Source of the DNA: an uncultured Flavobacterium sp.
GTDB taxonomy: Bacteria > Bacteroidota > Bacteroidia > Flavobacteriales > Flavobacteriaceae
NCBI RefSeq assembly: GCF_946220915.1
Contig: NZ_CAMIHH010000013.1
Coordinates: 1-50,200 of the forward strand
Reading direction: 5' to 3'
Length of the DNA stretch: 50,200 nucleotides
In this document: one piece after another, positions 24,298 through 33,153 of the stretch
Position numbering within the stretch: position 1 is the stretch's first letter
Layout: the number at the start of each line of letters is the position of its first letter
Notes under the pieces: model-generated
Seen by the model: only the letters and a program-made list of their open reading frames with translations
Told to the model about the DNA's origin: nothing
Database searches by the model: none
Made by a program: the position numbers and the translations under genes

Positions 24298-25439
24298 TAT
24301 CTTGCTCCGCTCTTTTTGATTAAATTTTCTGAAATCTCAAGGAATTTTATCGCTCTCTCCCTGGAGCTGTTGAATTTTTTCATACTCTCCTGGCCGGCCT
24401 CAACCAGCTTTCTCTGAAGCTGTTCATCGTTGCACAAAAGTAGTATTTTTTTTATTGCATCGCCCGCATCCAGTGGTGTAAAATACAGTGCTGCATCACC
24501 ACATACGGTATGTGCAAATCCAAGGTCTGTAGTTACTATGGGCACCTTCATTTTCATCCCTTCCGCATAGGTTGCCGAAAAGCATTCAAGCAGTGTAGGC
24601 GTAAATACAGCATCACATTCAGTATACAATTGCGGGCAGTCTACCGGCTTTACGGGCCCAACGTTATATATGTGCCTGCGGTTTTCCTCAGTAAACAAAC
24701 GCTTATAAACATCGTCCGGGAGTGTTACAACAAACTTAACGGCACGTCCGCCTTTCGAATAGTCCAGTTGTGATACTATCTCATTGATGATCTCAAAATT
24801 CTTGTGGGGATAATAGGAACTCAGCATAAGCAGCCTGAACTCCTCTCCCCTGTTATCCGGAAGGAATTGTGCCCCTCCCGAAGTTTCCCTGTCATACTGG
24901 CTGCCATAGGTATTGGTAACAGTATGTACATCCGGATTGCCAAGCCATTTTACAAGCCTTTCATTTATATCATCGGTCTGCACTACGTAGGCATCAGCAT
25001 CATGCTCGAAAAAGTGCTTGATCACCATGCCCCTTAGTTTCCACCTTATTACAGCAACCTTACTTATGATTTTATAAAATTGCGACTCAGGGTACAGGTA
25101 ATGCGCCAGGTTAAAGCCCATAAGATGTGGCGCTTTCGGCCTCCAATAAGCAGGCCCGGATGTTGTAAATACGCATTCCGGCTGTGCCTTTTTCTCTACT
25201 TCCTTCATAAATGCCGCCTGATCCTTAAAAGAAAATACCCTTTCGGCAGGCCGGTACGGTATCTTGTAAAATGTAAAGTTGGGTGGAAAGGTAGTAGTAT
25301 CTGTAATCTTAGCTATGCCAACCCCCAGGATCACATGGTACTCATGTTCCGGGAAATTGCGGCATTCCTCAATGAATGAAGATGCTACCTGCACGCCCCC
25401 GCCTTTATAAGTAGTCGCTGTATTTATTAGTATTCTCAT
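24297..25439 (-). CDS. Glycosyltransferase, GT4-like (B)
   Basis: This 380-residue GT-B family protein has the N-terminal glycine loop TYKGGGVQVASSF (about 10-22). Its C-terminal domain has MLSSYYPHKNFEIINEI and the retaining-enzyme region ECFSATYAEGMKMKVPIVTTD (two Glu eight residues apart). It probably adds one sugar of the repeat unit on the cytoplasmic face of the membrane. It overlaps both neighbours (1 bp and 4 bp), within a tightly packed run of three glycosyltransferase genes. Confidence 0.88.
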   Translation of the reverse strand: MRILINTATTYKGGGVQVASSFIEECRNFPEHEYHVILGVGIAKITDTTTFPPNFTFYKIPYRPAERVFSFKDQAAFMKEVEKKAQPECVFTTSGPAYWRPKAPHLMGFNLAHYLYPESQFYKIISKVAVIRWKLRGMVIKHFFEHDADAYVVQTDDINERLVKWLGNPDVHTVTNTYGSQYDRETSGGAQFLPDNRGEEFRLLMLSSYYPHKNFEIINEIVSQLDYSKGGRAVKFVVTLPDDVYKRLFTEENRRHIYNVGPVKPVDCPQLYTECDAVFTPTLLECFSATYAEGMKMKVPIVTTDLGFAHTVCGDAALYFTPLDAGDAIKKILLLCNDEQLQRKLVEAGQESMKKFNSSRERAIKFLEISENLIKKSGAR

Positions 25440-26497
25440 TTCTTAAGTAAAAATGTTAAGAATTCTTCTGCAATCTCTTCACGGTCAAACTTCTTGAGTT
25501 TTTCCACTGCCTTTTGTCCAAATGTTTCCCTTAGCCCGGCATTATCCATAAGCTTTTTTAAACCTTCTTTAAAATTCTCATGGTCATATTCCTTGACAAG
25601 AAAGCCATTTACCTCATTATCTATAAGGTCGGCCGGCCCGGCCACGCAGTCAAAGCTCATGCAGGCCATCCCGGCGCTCATTGCCTCTCCGAGTGCGTTA
25701 GGGAATCCTTCGGAGGTAGTGGTAAAGGCAAAAATGGAAGCACTGTTATACCAGTCAGAAATATTTGCTACCATGCCTGGGAACCTGATGGCCGATGTCA
25801 GCCCCATTGTTTCGACCTTTTCCTTTACAGCAGTAAAATATTGCCCATCGCCTAAAAAAACAAGTTCCCAAGTGCCATCATTTACAGCAGCAAAATAGTC
25901 TACCATAAGGTCCTGGTGCTTGGATGCTATAAAACGGCCAACGTTTATTACCGTTTTTGTACGTTCCCTGCCCGTGTTTTCTACCTGCTTTATGGGGTTG
26001 CCAATTACTTTAATATTTTTATGCCCCGTCTTTCGTTGCAGCACATCCCGTGCTATGCCGGTTTGGGCTATAATCCCTGTCGCCCTTTTGTACATTATTG
26101 GGTTCAGGAAATCCAGGAGCTTTCCGTAACTGATAGTGGGCCTGCTCCTGTCCGAAACAAAAGTGCGTATGTTTAACCCCCGTGCTGCCAGCAATGCAAA
26201 AGAGTTGTATTTTCCCCCAAAACTCATGGTTATGTCCGGACGGCCCGCCTTAAGCTCATTGCGCAGGAATTTATAAATTTTATAGGTAAATACCGGCCTG
26301 GAATAGCTGCGGTGGTCAAAATCGGGCTGTATGAATTTTACCCCCGCATCAAGCTTATAGAACAACTCTCCCCTTGTCATGGCTATAACCGTAACATCAA
26401 TGCCCGGCTTCCCGACAAAGTAATTTGCCAGTTCGGACATTACGCGTTCCGCGCCGCCTGCATTAAGCGAAGGGGTTATGAGGTAAATTTTTGACAT
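25436..26497 (-). CDS. Glycosyltransferase, GT4-like (C)
   Basis: The 353-residue protein is a standard GT4 enzyme: N-terminal LNAGGAERVMSELANYF (about 11-27), FIASKHQDLMVDYFA, and the C-terminal catalytic motif TSEGFPNALGEAMSAGMACM (Glu-x7-Glu), followed by GPADLI and NGFLV. It resembles AmsD/WbnH-type transferases, though the precise sugar is unknown. It overlaps glycosyltransferase B by 4 bp and starts 3 bp after the ATP-grasp gene. Confidence 0.9.
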   Translation of the reverse strand: MSKIYLITPSLNAGGAERVMSELANYFVGKPGIDVTVIAMTRGELFYKLDAGVKFIQPDFDHRSYSRPVFTYKIYKFLRNELKAGRPDITMSFGGKYNSFALLAARGLNIRTFVSDRSRPTISYGKLLDFLNPIMYKRATGIIAQTGIARDVLQRKTGHKNIKVIGNPIKQVENTGRERTKTVINVGRFIASKHQDLMVDYFAAVNDGTWELVFLGDGQYFTAVKEKVETMGLTSAIRFPGMVANISDWYNSASIFAFTTTSEGFPNALGEAMSAGMACMSFDCVAGPADLIDNEVNGFLVKEYDHENFKEGLKKLMDNAGLRETFGQKAVEKLKKFDREEIAEEFLTFLLKK

Positions 26498-26500
26498 AAA

Positions 26501-27508
26501 TTAATTTTTCAGAACCGACTCAATAATCCACTTTCCTATTTCAATTTCAGCGTCATGCCAGTTGAGGCTGCTATCCCAGTAGCCCGGGCAATCTTTGTAC
26601 GATTTGTAGCTGAACCCATAGCTTATCTCAACGATCAGTGGTTTTCCGTCCAGGAATACAAAATCGAACGCAGTGCATTGCGATTGTAATTTTTCGTTGG
26701 CTTCAAATGACAGCTTTACACATTCTTCGGGTATCTGGTTTTTGTCGTAAACGATCATTCCGCTTCCCGATGCCCTGAAGTCGCCGTCCCTTACCTGCCT
26801 CTTTATAGCTATGGCCTTATCGCCCATTACAACTACCCTTATGTCACAGTCGTTTTCGGGGATAAATTCCTGAAAGTAAATATAACCCTGCTCCCTTCCG
26901 GCAGTCTTGGCATATTTAGGAGGGTAGATCATCCGGGCAGCGCCTTTAAATACTTCATTGATGCCTACCTGCCCTTTCCTGTATTTCCTTATCCTTTCGG
27001 TAAAGCCGGACCATCCGAAAAATGTACTGAACCCTTTCCCGAATGCAATATTGATGTATTTAAGCGCCTGCTGCCTGTCCTTCATCAGCTTTACGTTAAA
27101 TGATCCTGCACCACCGCGAAGCTTGAATACTTTAGGGAAAGAGACTGCATTGGCCCATTTTGTCGCTGCATCCTTGCTATAAAAAATCGTAGTGGGCACA
27201 AGGGGCAGCCCCAATGCCTCGAGCAGGTATTTCTGTCCTGCCTTATCATCAAAATGCCAGCCCGTATTATGATCGGGAAAAACTGTTTTCCCGGCCTGTT
27301 GCAGGGAAGAAAGCAATTGCCTTGCAAATAGCAGGTCTTTAGGGTTAGCGTGGTGATGGTGCCATAGCAGTACCGAACAATCGCTTACCTGTTCCACGAT
27401 GTCATTGTCATAACAATTGACAACTTTATAGGGTATGGATTTTTCCTTACACACTTCTATCCATTCTTCGCTGAATGAATTTTTCCGGTCATGTATCGCA
27501 ATTTTCAT
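26501..27508 (-). CDS. Second ATP-grasp ligase (RimK-like) in the locus
   Basis: The 335-residue protein has the ATP-grasp layout: an N-terminal domain with LLWHHHHANPKDLLFARQ, a lid/central domain with FKLRGGAGSFNVKLM, QEFIPENDCDIRVVVMG, and a C-terminal magnesium site. That site reads VEISYGFSYKSY, that is Glu-x-Ser where most members have Glu-x-Asn. It is only distantly like the ATP-grasp protein at 18965-20029. A likely role is amide or peptide-type bond formation on the polysaccharide or its precursor, but this is inferred from context. It starts at the base after the stop of the hexapeptide transferase gene. Confidence 0.78.
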   Translation of the reverse strand: MKIAIHDRKNSFSEEWIEVCKEKSIPYKVVNCYDNDIVEQVSDCSVLLWHHHHANPKDLLFARQLLSSLQQAGKTVFPDHNTGWHFDDKAGQKYLLEALGLPLVPTTIFYSKDAATKWANAVSFPKVFKLRGGAGSFNVKLMKDRQQALKYINIAFGKGFSTFFGWSGFTERIRKYRKGQVGINEVFKGAARMIYPPKYAKTAGREQGYIYFQEFIPENDCDIRVVVMGDKAIAIKRQVRDGDFRASGSGMIVYDKNQIPEECVKLSFEANEKLQSQCTAFDFVFLDGKPLIVEISYGFSYKSYKDCPGYWDSSLNWHDAEIEIGKWIIESVLKN

Positions 27509-28093
27509 CTATAAAGGTATATCGAGGGTTTTTACAACTTTGGCCGGATTGCCGGCAATAAGGGAATTTTCAGGGAAACTGCCTTTTACAATGCTTCCGG
27601 CAGACACAACACTGTTTTTTCCGATAGTCGTCCCTTTGAGGATTATGGCATTAAGGCCTATCCATATATTGTCGCCAAGTATAATTTCTTCGGGCTTGTC
27701 ACGGCCCACAGTCCTGTCAGCCGAATACAATTCGTGGCCATTGGAATCCAGTATGTTTACGCCGGATGCAATAACGCAGTTGTCGCCTATCCTGATGCCT
27801 TTTTGCGCATGTATGTAAGCGCCGTTTATCCTGCAGTTCTTGCCGATGGTTATCTCAGCATTCTTCACATCAATGAGCAAGGTGGTAGGAAACGGCATGC
27901 CAGCCTGATACCCTTTATCCTTAGACCTGAGATATACCTTATCGCCAATAACTATTTTCTGGCCTTTATTATATATTTTGGTATGGTAGTCGATCCTGAC
28001 ATTATTGCCTATATGGATGTTTTTTAAGAACAGCTTAGTCAGGGCTGCTTTTAACTTCCATTCGATAGTAACCTTTAGTGTTCTTAAGCCCAT
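27509..28093 (-). CDS. Left-handed beta-helix acyltransferase
   Basis: This 194-residue hexapeptide-repeat O- or N-acyltransferase shows I-G-x-N/D repeats throughout (IHIGNNVRI, ITIGKNCRI, IRIGDNCVI, IILGDNIWIGLNAII, TTIGKNSVVSAGS) and the usual ending (NSLIAGNPAKVVK). The catalytic His is in DSNGHELYS. It would transfer acetyl from acetyl-CoA to a sugar hydroxyl or amine. As no PglD homologue lies beside the PglE/PglF-like pair, this enzyme could N-acetylate the 4-amino sugar, though its architecture is closer to serine-O-acetyltransferase/CatB-type enzymes that modify the finished repeat. Confidence 0.88.
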   Translation of the reverse strand: MGLRTLKVTIEWKLKAALTKLFLKNIHIGNNVRIDYHTKIYNKGQKIVIGDKVYLRSKDKGYQAGMPFPTTLLIDVKNAEITIGKNCRINGAYIHAQKGIRIGDNCVIASGVNILDSNGHELYSADRTVGRDKPEEIILGDNIWIGLNAIILKGTTIGKNSVVSAGSIVKGSFPENSLIAGNPAKVVKTLDIPL

Positions 28094-28096
28094 AAT

Positions 28097-29218
28097 TTAA
28101 TTTTCTATTACTTGTCCCAATTCATCAGAGCTCATAAATTCCACATCGGGCCAGCGCTTTACGATTGCCTGCAACAGCGATTCAAGCTGCTTAAGGTTGG
28201 CTGTCCTGTTGGCCGGATCGATACCTCCCATAAAATTTACCCTGTGTGAGCATATTACTGCCGGTTTTTTCCAGAAGAAAGCCGAACTTATCTCCTTGAG
28301 GCAATTTTGCGTGGTCAGCGATGCGCTAAGCGATGGCTCAAAAGCACAGTTCCTGTTCAGGTATATCTGCCTCAAATTGTTCTTTGTTCCCATGGCATGA
28401 AAGGAACGCGACCTTTTATTTGTGTTATGATCGTATGATTTATGTGAATTAGCCCCCTGAAGATATTTTACCCCGCTGGCAGATAATGCGGCTTCCTGTT
28501 CCGGCGACCAGGTATACAATGGTGCAATAAAAGATTTAGAGGTAAAGCCAAATATTTTTTCGAAAAGCGCAGCGCCATCAGCAATAAGCTCTTTTACAAA
28601 TTCTTTTTCAGCATCATTCCTGTAAATCAGGGTAGCGAGATAAGGCGTATTGATTTCCGGCGAAGTGACCATGCTTAACCCAAACATCCCGAGGTCGAAT
28701 GCTTTTTCGAGATGCTGTGACCCTTCCCTTATCTGCCCCAGCCACATGCCGGCGTTAACGTGTTCCCTTGCATGCAACTGCGGCTGGAACATCCTGTCGC
28801 TCATGCCTTTTTTATAAAGCCCGAAAACATCCTGTCCCGGATAGTAATTTTTTAGTGTTTCCGTAAAGGGCTCGTAAAAGTAATCCTTATACCCCGATCG
28901 TTTTATTTTTTCAAAATCAGGGTTGGCCACATTGGTGTTTGCCGTGATTACCGGGTGCCTGCCATTTTTATCCTTAAACCGGGAAAGTATAGAGAACAAT
29001 GCCTCAAGGTCCTCAACAGACTCCAGCGAATCATACTTATTGTACGGACATTTATCGACCCTTATGCCATCGGATAAAAGCGTATCATAAGCACCTTTGG
29101 AAGGCATCCTTATACTGCCCCAGTCGTCCGACTCTATCACAACGATCTTTCTTCCGGTATGCCATCCGGGAATGTTCTGCTGAAGGTTATTGGCGGTCTT
29201 TTTTAATGATTTGATCAT
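28097..29218 (-). CDS. NodB-like polysaccharide deacetylase family protein, copy 2
   Basis: This 373-residue paralogue of the protein at 22019-23152 keeps VVIESDDWGSIRMP (first Asp motif), ITANTNVANP, PQLHAREHVNAGMW, a changed FIAPLYTW where copy 1 has FNPPGG, and CSHRVNFMGGIDP near the C-terminus. There is no signal peptide, so a cytoplasmic substrate is expected. The paralogues are only moderately similar, suggesting different sugar targets. It starts 41 bp downstream of the GNAT gene and lies 3 bp before the hexapeptide acyltransferase gene. Confidence 0.72.
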   Translation of the reverse strand: MIKSLKKTANNLQQNIPGWHTGRKIVVIESDDWGSIRMPSKGAYDTLLSDGIRVDKCPYNKYDSLESVEDLEALFSILSRFKDKNGRHPVITANTNVANPDFEKIKRSGYKDYFYEPFTETLKNYYPGQDVFGLYKKGMSDRMFQPQLHAREHVNAGMWLGQIREGSQHLEKAFDLGMFGLSMVTSPEINTPYLATLIYRNDAEKEFVKELIADGAALFEKIFGFTSKSFIAPLYTWSPEQEAALSASGVKYLQGANSHKSYDHNTNKRSRSFHAMGTKNNLRQIYLNRNCAFEPSLSASLTTQNCLKEISSAFFWKKPAVICSHRVNFMGGIDPANRTANLKQLESLLQAIVKRWPDVEFMSSDELGQVIEN

Positions 29219-29259
29219 TGTGCTGGTCTGCTGTTTGTTTATGCTTTATGTTGTGCGTA

Positions 29260-29787
29260 TTAGTCGGCCAGTTCGATTTTTTTTATGAACGGAAACAATT
29301 TATATTTGGAAACTCTAGTACCTTTCAGAAAATGCAGCCCCGTTTTTTCGAGTACTTTTATGCTGGAAATGTTTTCCGGGTGAACAAGCCCCCAAAAGGC
29401 CACTTCTTTTTGCGGATATAATACCCTTGCATATTGCTTTACATATGTATTGATGCCCTTGCCACGGTACTGGGGCTTAGTGATCGAGTAGGAATACTGC
29501 AGGTCTTCCTTACCCATGAACGGCCACTTAAAATAAGTAGGCACCAAAAGCGTAGAGCTCATCATTGCGCCATTTTCCCTATCGTAAACATAAATTACCG
29601 AATATCTCTTATTCCTAAATACACCCAGAAAATGTGCAAACCAGAACATCATATACTTTTTAGGGAAGCCTGGTGGCAGGATGTTGGTTAGCGTAGGGCG
29701 CCATACCTCTACCCTGTAATCTCTTAAAAAAGCGCTTAGGTCAGGGCTCGCCCAGTTACTGTCGGACACATATGCAAGATCGCTCAT
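29260..29787 (-). CDS. GNAT-type N-acetyltransferase
   Basis: The 175-residue protein shows the acetyl-CoA-binding motif of GNAT enzymes, QYRGKGINTYVKQYAR (about 111-126), and the later VHPENISSIKVLEKTGLHFL, typical of the final strand-helix of the fold. The target is probably an amino group on a sugar of the polymer, given its place between the polymerase and deacetylase genes. It is 21 bp from the wzy gene. No membrane segment is visible. Confidence 0.72.
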   Translation of the reverse strand: MSDLAYVSDSNWASPDLSAFLRDYRVEVWRPTLTNILPPGFPKKYMMFWFAHFLGVFRNKRYSVIYVYDRENGAMMSSTLLVPTYFKWPFMGKEDLQYSYSITKPQYRGKGINTYVKQYARVLYPQKEVAFWGLVHPENISSIKVLEKTGLHFLKGTRVSKYKLFPFIKKIELAD

Positions 29788-29808
29788 GTTTAAAAAATAG
29801 TTTTATAA

Positions 29809-30954
29809 TTATGAAACCTTAGGTATATAATATTTTGAGGCATAAGCCAGGCTAAAAAAGAACCACGTGTTGATCGACATGAAAACCCCTCCGCCCTTGA
29901 ACATGGTAAAGAATACCCCAAACATGAGGGAAACCAAAACCGGATTTTTAAACCTGGTATAAAATTTTAATATAGAAGCTACAATCTCTTTCACAAAAAA
30001 TATGAAAAAGCTGAAACCGATGATCCCGGAATAAATAAATATGGCCAAAAACTCATTGTGCACCGCAAATGCGCGGCCCATCAATATTTCCATGTTTTTT
30101 TGGTAGGCAAACAAGCCCACTCCCGTCAGGTAATTATCTCCCAGAACCTGGAGTGCAGCCGTCCAGATACCCGTCCTTGAACCGGCAAGGTCTTCATCTT
30201 CGGCAAAAAAACGCTCCGCCAGGATACCCGACGATAGCATCAGGGCCGATAGCAGACCCAATACCAAGGCTGCCACAAAGGTGTACTGAAACCTTTTGAT
30301 CGTATTCTGCTGCTGGAATATGATGTAGATACCCACTGCAACCATAAGGCTGATAAATGCACCCCTGGATCCGGTACTCGCAATTACAGCAAGCAGCGCT
30401 GTTATCTTGAAAAAAAACAGCCATAAATCATTGCCGCTTTTTTGGGGTATCTTCATAAAAAGGTGTGTCGTTATTAAAACTGCGCTTACACAAAACACCC
30501 CTAAAAGGTTGGCATTGGTTCCCATAATACTCAATCGTCCATCAACAAAGGTGGTATCAATGCCCACCAGTGCCATGGCAAGGAATATGAAAAGCCCGTT
30601 ATTATAAGCTTTGAGTATCTCTGCAAAGGTCAGTGTCCCTTTAATAAACTCGATTGTAATAAAATAAAAGAACAAAATATAGATCACGAGCTGCCGCAAA
30701 AATGATCCGCCGAAGTTGTAGCCCGGGAAAAAGTTTAAATACGATGTAATGAACAGGGCAAGGTAAAGAAATATAAGGGCACGAAGCGGTACTTTAATAT
30801 ACTTTGCATAACTGTGCTTAAATGCGGGCACGGCTACGATAAGGTATAAAAAGAACACGAATGTGGGCACCCTTACCTGAGGGAGTACTACGGCGATCTC
30901 ATTGAATGGGATCGACATAATGAGCAGCCTCAATAAAAATTTCTTTGATTTCAA
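29809..30954 (-). CDS. wzy: Polysaccharide polymerase (Wzy/O-antigen ligase family)
   Basis: The 381-residue protein is very hydrophobic, with about 10-11 membrane segments and a large periplasmic loop near residues 230-290. It carries the Wzy_C/WaaL-type segments STGSRGAFISLMVA (about 193-206) and GSRTGIWTAALQVLGDNYL (about 258-276), followed by GVGLFAYQ and a HNEF motif. Polymerases and ligases share this fold. The presence of Wzx, Wza and Wzc in the same locus favours the polymerase role. It overlaps the upstream glycosyltransferase gene by 4 bp. Confidence 0.85.
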   Translation of the reverse strand: MKSKKFLLRLLIMSIPFNEIAVVLPQVRVPTFVFFLYLIVAVPAFKHSYAKYIKVPLRALIFLYLALFITSYLNFFPGYNFGGSFLRQLVIYILFFYFITIEFIKGTLTFAEILKAYNNGLFIFLAMALVGIDTTFVDGRLSIMGTNANLLGVFCVSAVLITTHLFMKIPQKSGNDLWLFFFKITALLAVIASTGSRGAFISLMVAVGIYIIFQQQNTIKRFQYTFVAALVLGLLSALMLSSGILAERFFAEDEDLAGSRTGIWTAALQVLGDNYLTGVGLFAYQKNMEILMGRAFAVHNEFLAIFIYSGIIGFSFFIFFVKEIVASILKFYTRFKNPVLVSLMFGVFFTMFKGGGVFMSINTWFFFSLAYASKYYIPKVS

Positions 30955-32069
30955 CGTTGTTCTGCGAGTTTAATAAATTTACCTGCAACCGTTTTAATAT
31001 CATAATCTGCTGCATTTACTGCCAATGCTGAAGCATAGTTGCCTCCAAAAAATTCCCCAACGGCTTTTTCATTGATATCATACGCATCAATATTCAGTAT
31101 CGGCCTTGTCGTAAGTGCATAATCGATCAGCTTGCTCGGCAGCTGTATTTCGTTCCTGTTATCAAAGTTAACCAAAAAGTCCATCCTGCTCAATTCAAAA
31201 AGCAGTTCTTCCCTGGGTATGTAGCTTTTAATTTCCAGCTTGGTTCCCATTATATCCTTATACGCCCCAAACAATTCGTGCGACCTGGTATAAATGACAA
31301 ACTTAAACTCAAAGCCTTTGGAAAGCAGGTGGTCTATAAATGGCCTCGGGTCCCTCCTGCCCGGTATGAACGAACCTGCGTAACCAAGAGTTGTCACAGG
31401 ATTGGCCACAGGGCCTTTAAAAACATCTACACCTTCGATATTAAACCCTTGAGGGATTATTACAATCTTATTTCGCAGTGATTCGTCGTAAGCATTCACA
31501 GCCCCATCAAACGGAACCGTGATATAGTCTGCCTGCTTAAGGGCATTAATGGCTTTTTTTTGAAGGTATGCCGATTTTTCTTTCAGGAATTTCTTCCCGG
31601 CACCGGAATAAGGATCACCACAATCGGCAATCCATGTTTTGGCTATAGGATGGCTTTTAGAACGCGCTGCCGCTACCCCCCAGTGAACAGGGTGTGGTAC
31701 GGCAATAGATACCATAAGGTCGTAGCCGCTCTCATTTTTAAGGGCCTTTTTTACAAGGTGCATCAGCTCAATCCCGGGATATTCGAACACCATTTCCAAA
31801 ACCCTCCTGGCAACCCGTTTGAATGCTTTCACATACTTGCTGCCTTTTTCAATATCCACAGCTTTGTACTTTAATTTCCCGAGGTCCTTTATAGTAACAT
31901 TATGCTCTTTTTCAAAAGCAACGTGTTCCTTATCATTTTTAAAAGTTATAAGCGTAACATCATGCCCATCCCTGGCGAATTGCTTTACCAGTTCGGTAGT
32001 CCTGAAAGATCGCGGCGAGTTTTCAGGGTAAAAGCTACGGCTTACTACAAGTATCTTTTTATTTCCCAT
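30951..32069 (-). CDS. Glycosyltransferase, GT4-like (D)
   Basis: The 372-residue GT-B protein starts MGNKKILVVSRSFYPENSPR, a typical beginning for this group; the frame is open to 32156 but that part overlaps wecB and is not family-like. The C-terminal domain shows LGYAGSFIPGRRDPRPF and LPSKLIDYALTTRPILNID, a diverged donor-binding region lacking the classical EGFP motif. It overlaps the wecB 3' end by 11 bp and wzy by 4 bp. Confidence 0.85.
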   Translation of the reverse strand: MGNKKILVVSRSFYPENSPRSFRTTELVKQFARDGHDVTLITFKNDKEHVAFEKEHNVTIKDLGKLKYKAVDIEKGSKYVKAFKRVARRVLEMVFEYPGIELMHLVKKALKNESGYDLMVSIAVPHPVHWGVAAARSKSHPIAKTWIADCGDPYSGAGKKFLKEKSAYLQKKAINALKQADYITVPFDGAVNAYDESLRNKIVIIPQGFNIEGVDVFKGPVANPVTTLGYAGSFIPGRRDPRPFIDHLLSKGFEFKFVIYTRSHELFGAYKDIMGTKLEIKSYIPREELLFELSRMDFLVNFDNRNEIQLPSKLIDYALTTRPILNIDAYDINEKAVGEFFGGNYASALAVNAADYDIKTVAGKFIKLAEQR

Positions 32070-33153
32070 AAAGTGATAAAATGTTGTCAACGATCCTGCC
32101 TGCGGCGTTTCCGTCCCATAGCGGCGGTATGCCGCCCTTTTTAATGTCATTGCCAAAAAGGCGGTCCAGGGCAGGTTTTATATTTTTAGGATCTGTACCC
32201 ACAAGCTCGTTGGTTCCGGTTGAAATAGTTTCCGGCCTCTCGGTGTTGTCCCTTAACGTAAAGCATGGAACACCCATAACGGTTGTTTCCTCTGTAATGC
32301 CGCCCGAATCGGTAATAACGCCTTTTGCATTTTCAACAAGGTAGTTAAACTCAAGATAGCCCAGCGGGTCAATGATGTGCAGGTTGTCTGCTTTTATGCC
32401 AAGGTCTGTAAATATCTTTGCCGTTCTTGGGTGTATCGGGAAAAGGACCGGAAGCCCCTGCACATTGTTTACAATTTCAAAAATAAGTTCTTTAAGCTTT
32501 TCACCCTGATCCACATTGGCAGGACGGTGCAGTGTCATTACCATATATTTTTGTGCAGAAAGCCCCATTTCGTCAAAGAATGACGGCTTGCTGAACCTTT
32601 TCCTGTTTTTAAGCAGGGTATCTATCATCACATTCCCCACAAAGAAGATGCTTTCCTCTTTAGCCCCGTAACGCAAAAGGTTTTCGTTGGCATAGGTACT
32701 CGTGGTAAAAAAATAGTCAGTAATGCTATCGGTAACCATACGGTTTATTTCCTCGGGCATACTAAGGTCGAACGACCGTATTCCTGCCTCTACGTGGGCA
32801 ACCCTGATGCCAAGTTTTTTTGCTACTATAGAACATGCCATTGTAGAGGTAACGTCGCCTACTACAAGCACAAGGTCGGCCGGATTTTCAATCAGTTCCT
32901 TTTCATAAGCCACCATTATAGCTGCAGTCTGCTCAGCCTGGGTGCCACCACCGCAACCCAGGTTTGAATCCGGATGTGGAATGTTGAGCTCTTCAAAAAA
33001 AGTATCGCTCATTTTTTGGTCATAATGCTGGCCCGTATGCACAAGGCGGTAGCTAATGTCCCTGCCAGCCTCCTGCTGCTCTTTAACCGCGTGGATGATT
33101 GGGGCGATCTTCATAAAGTTAGGGCGTGCCCCGGCTATGATGGAAATGTTCAT
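32059..33153 (-). CDS. wecB: UDP-N-acetylglucosamine 2-epimerase (non-hydrolysing)
   Basis: The 364-residue enzyme interconverts UDP-GlcNAc and UDP-ManNAc. Family motifs are GARPNFMKIAPI (8-19), HTGQHYD, VVGDVTSTMA, HVEAGIRSFD, MPEEINR, IHPRT and TDSGGITEE. No WecC-type ManNAcA dehydrogenase is evident beside it, so UDP-ManNAc may be used directly, unless the TviB-like dehydrogenase at 40967-42238 takes it. It overlaps the heparinase-like gene upstream by 4 bp. Confidence 0.95.
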   Translation of the reverse strand: MNISIIAGARPNFMKIAPIIHAVKEQQEAGRDISYRLVHTGQHYDQKMSDTFFEELNIPHPDSNLGCGGGTQAEQTAAIMVAYEKELIENPADLVLVVGDVTSTMACSIVAKKLGIRVAHVEAGIRSFDLSMPEEINRMVTDSITDYFFTTSTYANENLLRYGAKEESIFFVGNVMIDTLLKNRKRFSKPSFFDEMGLSAQKYMVMTLHRPANVDQGEKLKELIFEIVNNVQGLPVLFPIHPRTAKIFTDLGIKADNLHIIDPLGYLEFNYLVENAKGVITDSGGITEETTVMGVPCFTLRDNTERPETISTGTNELVGTDPKNIKPALDRLFGNDIKKGGIPPLWDGNAAGRIVDNILSLYGK

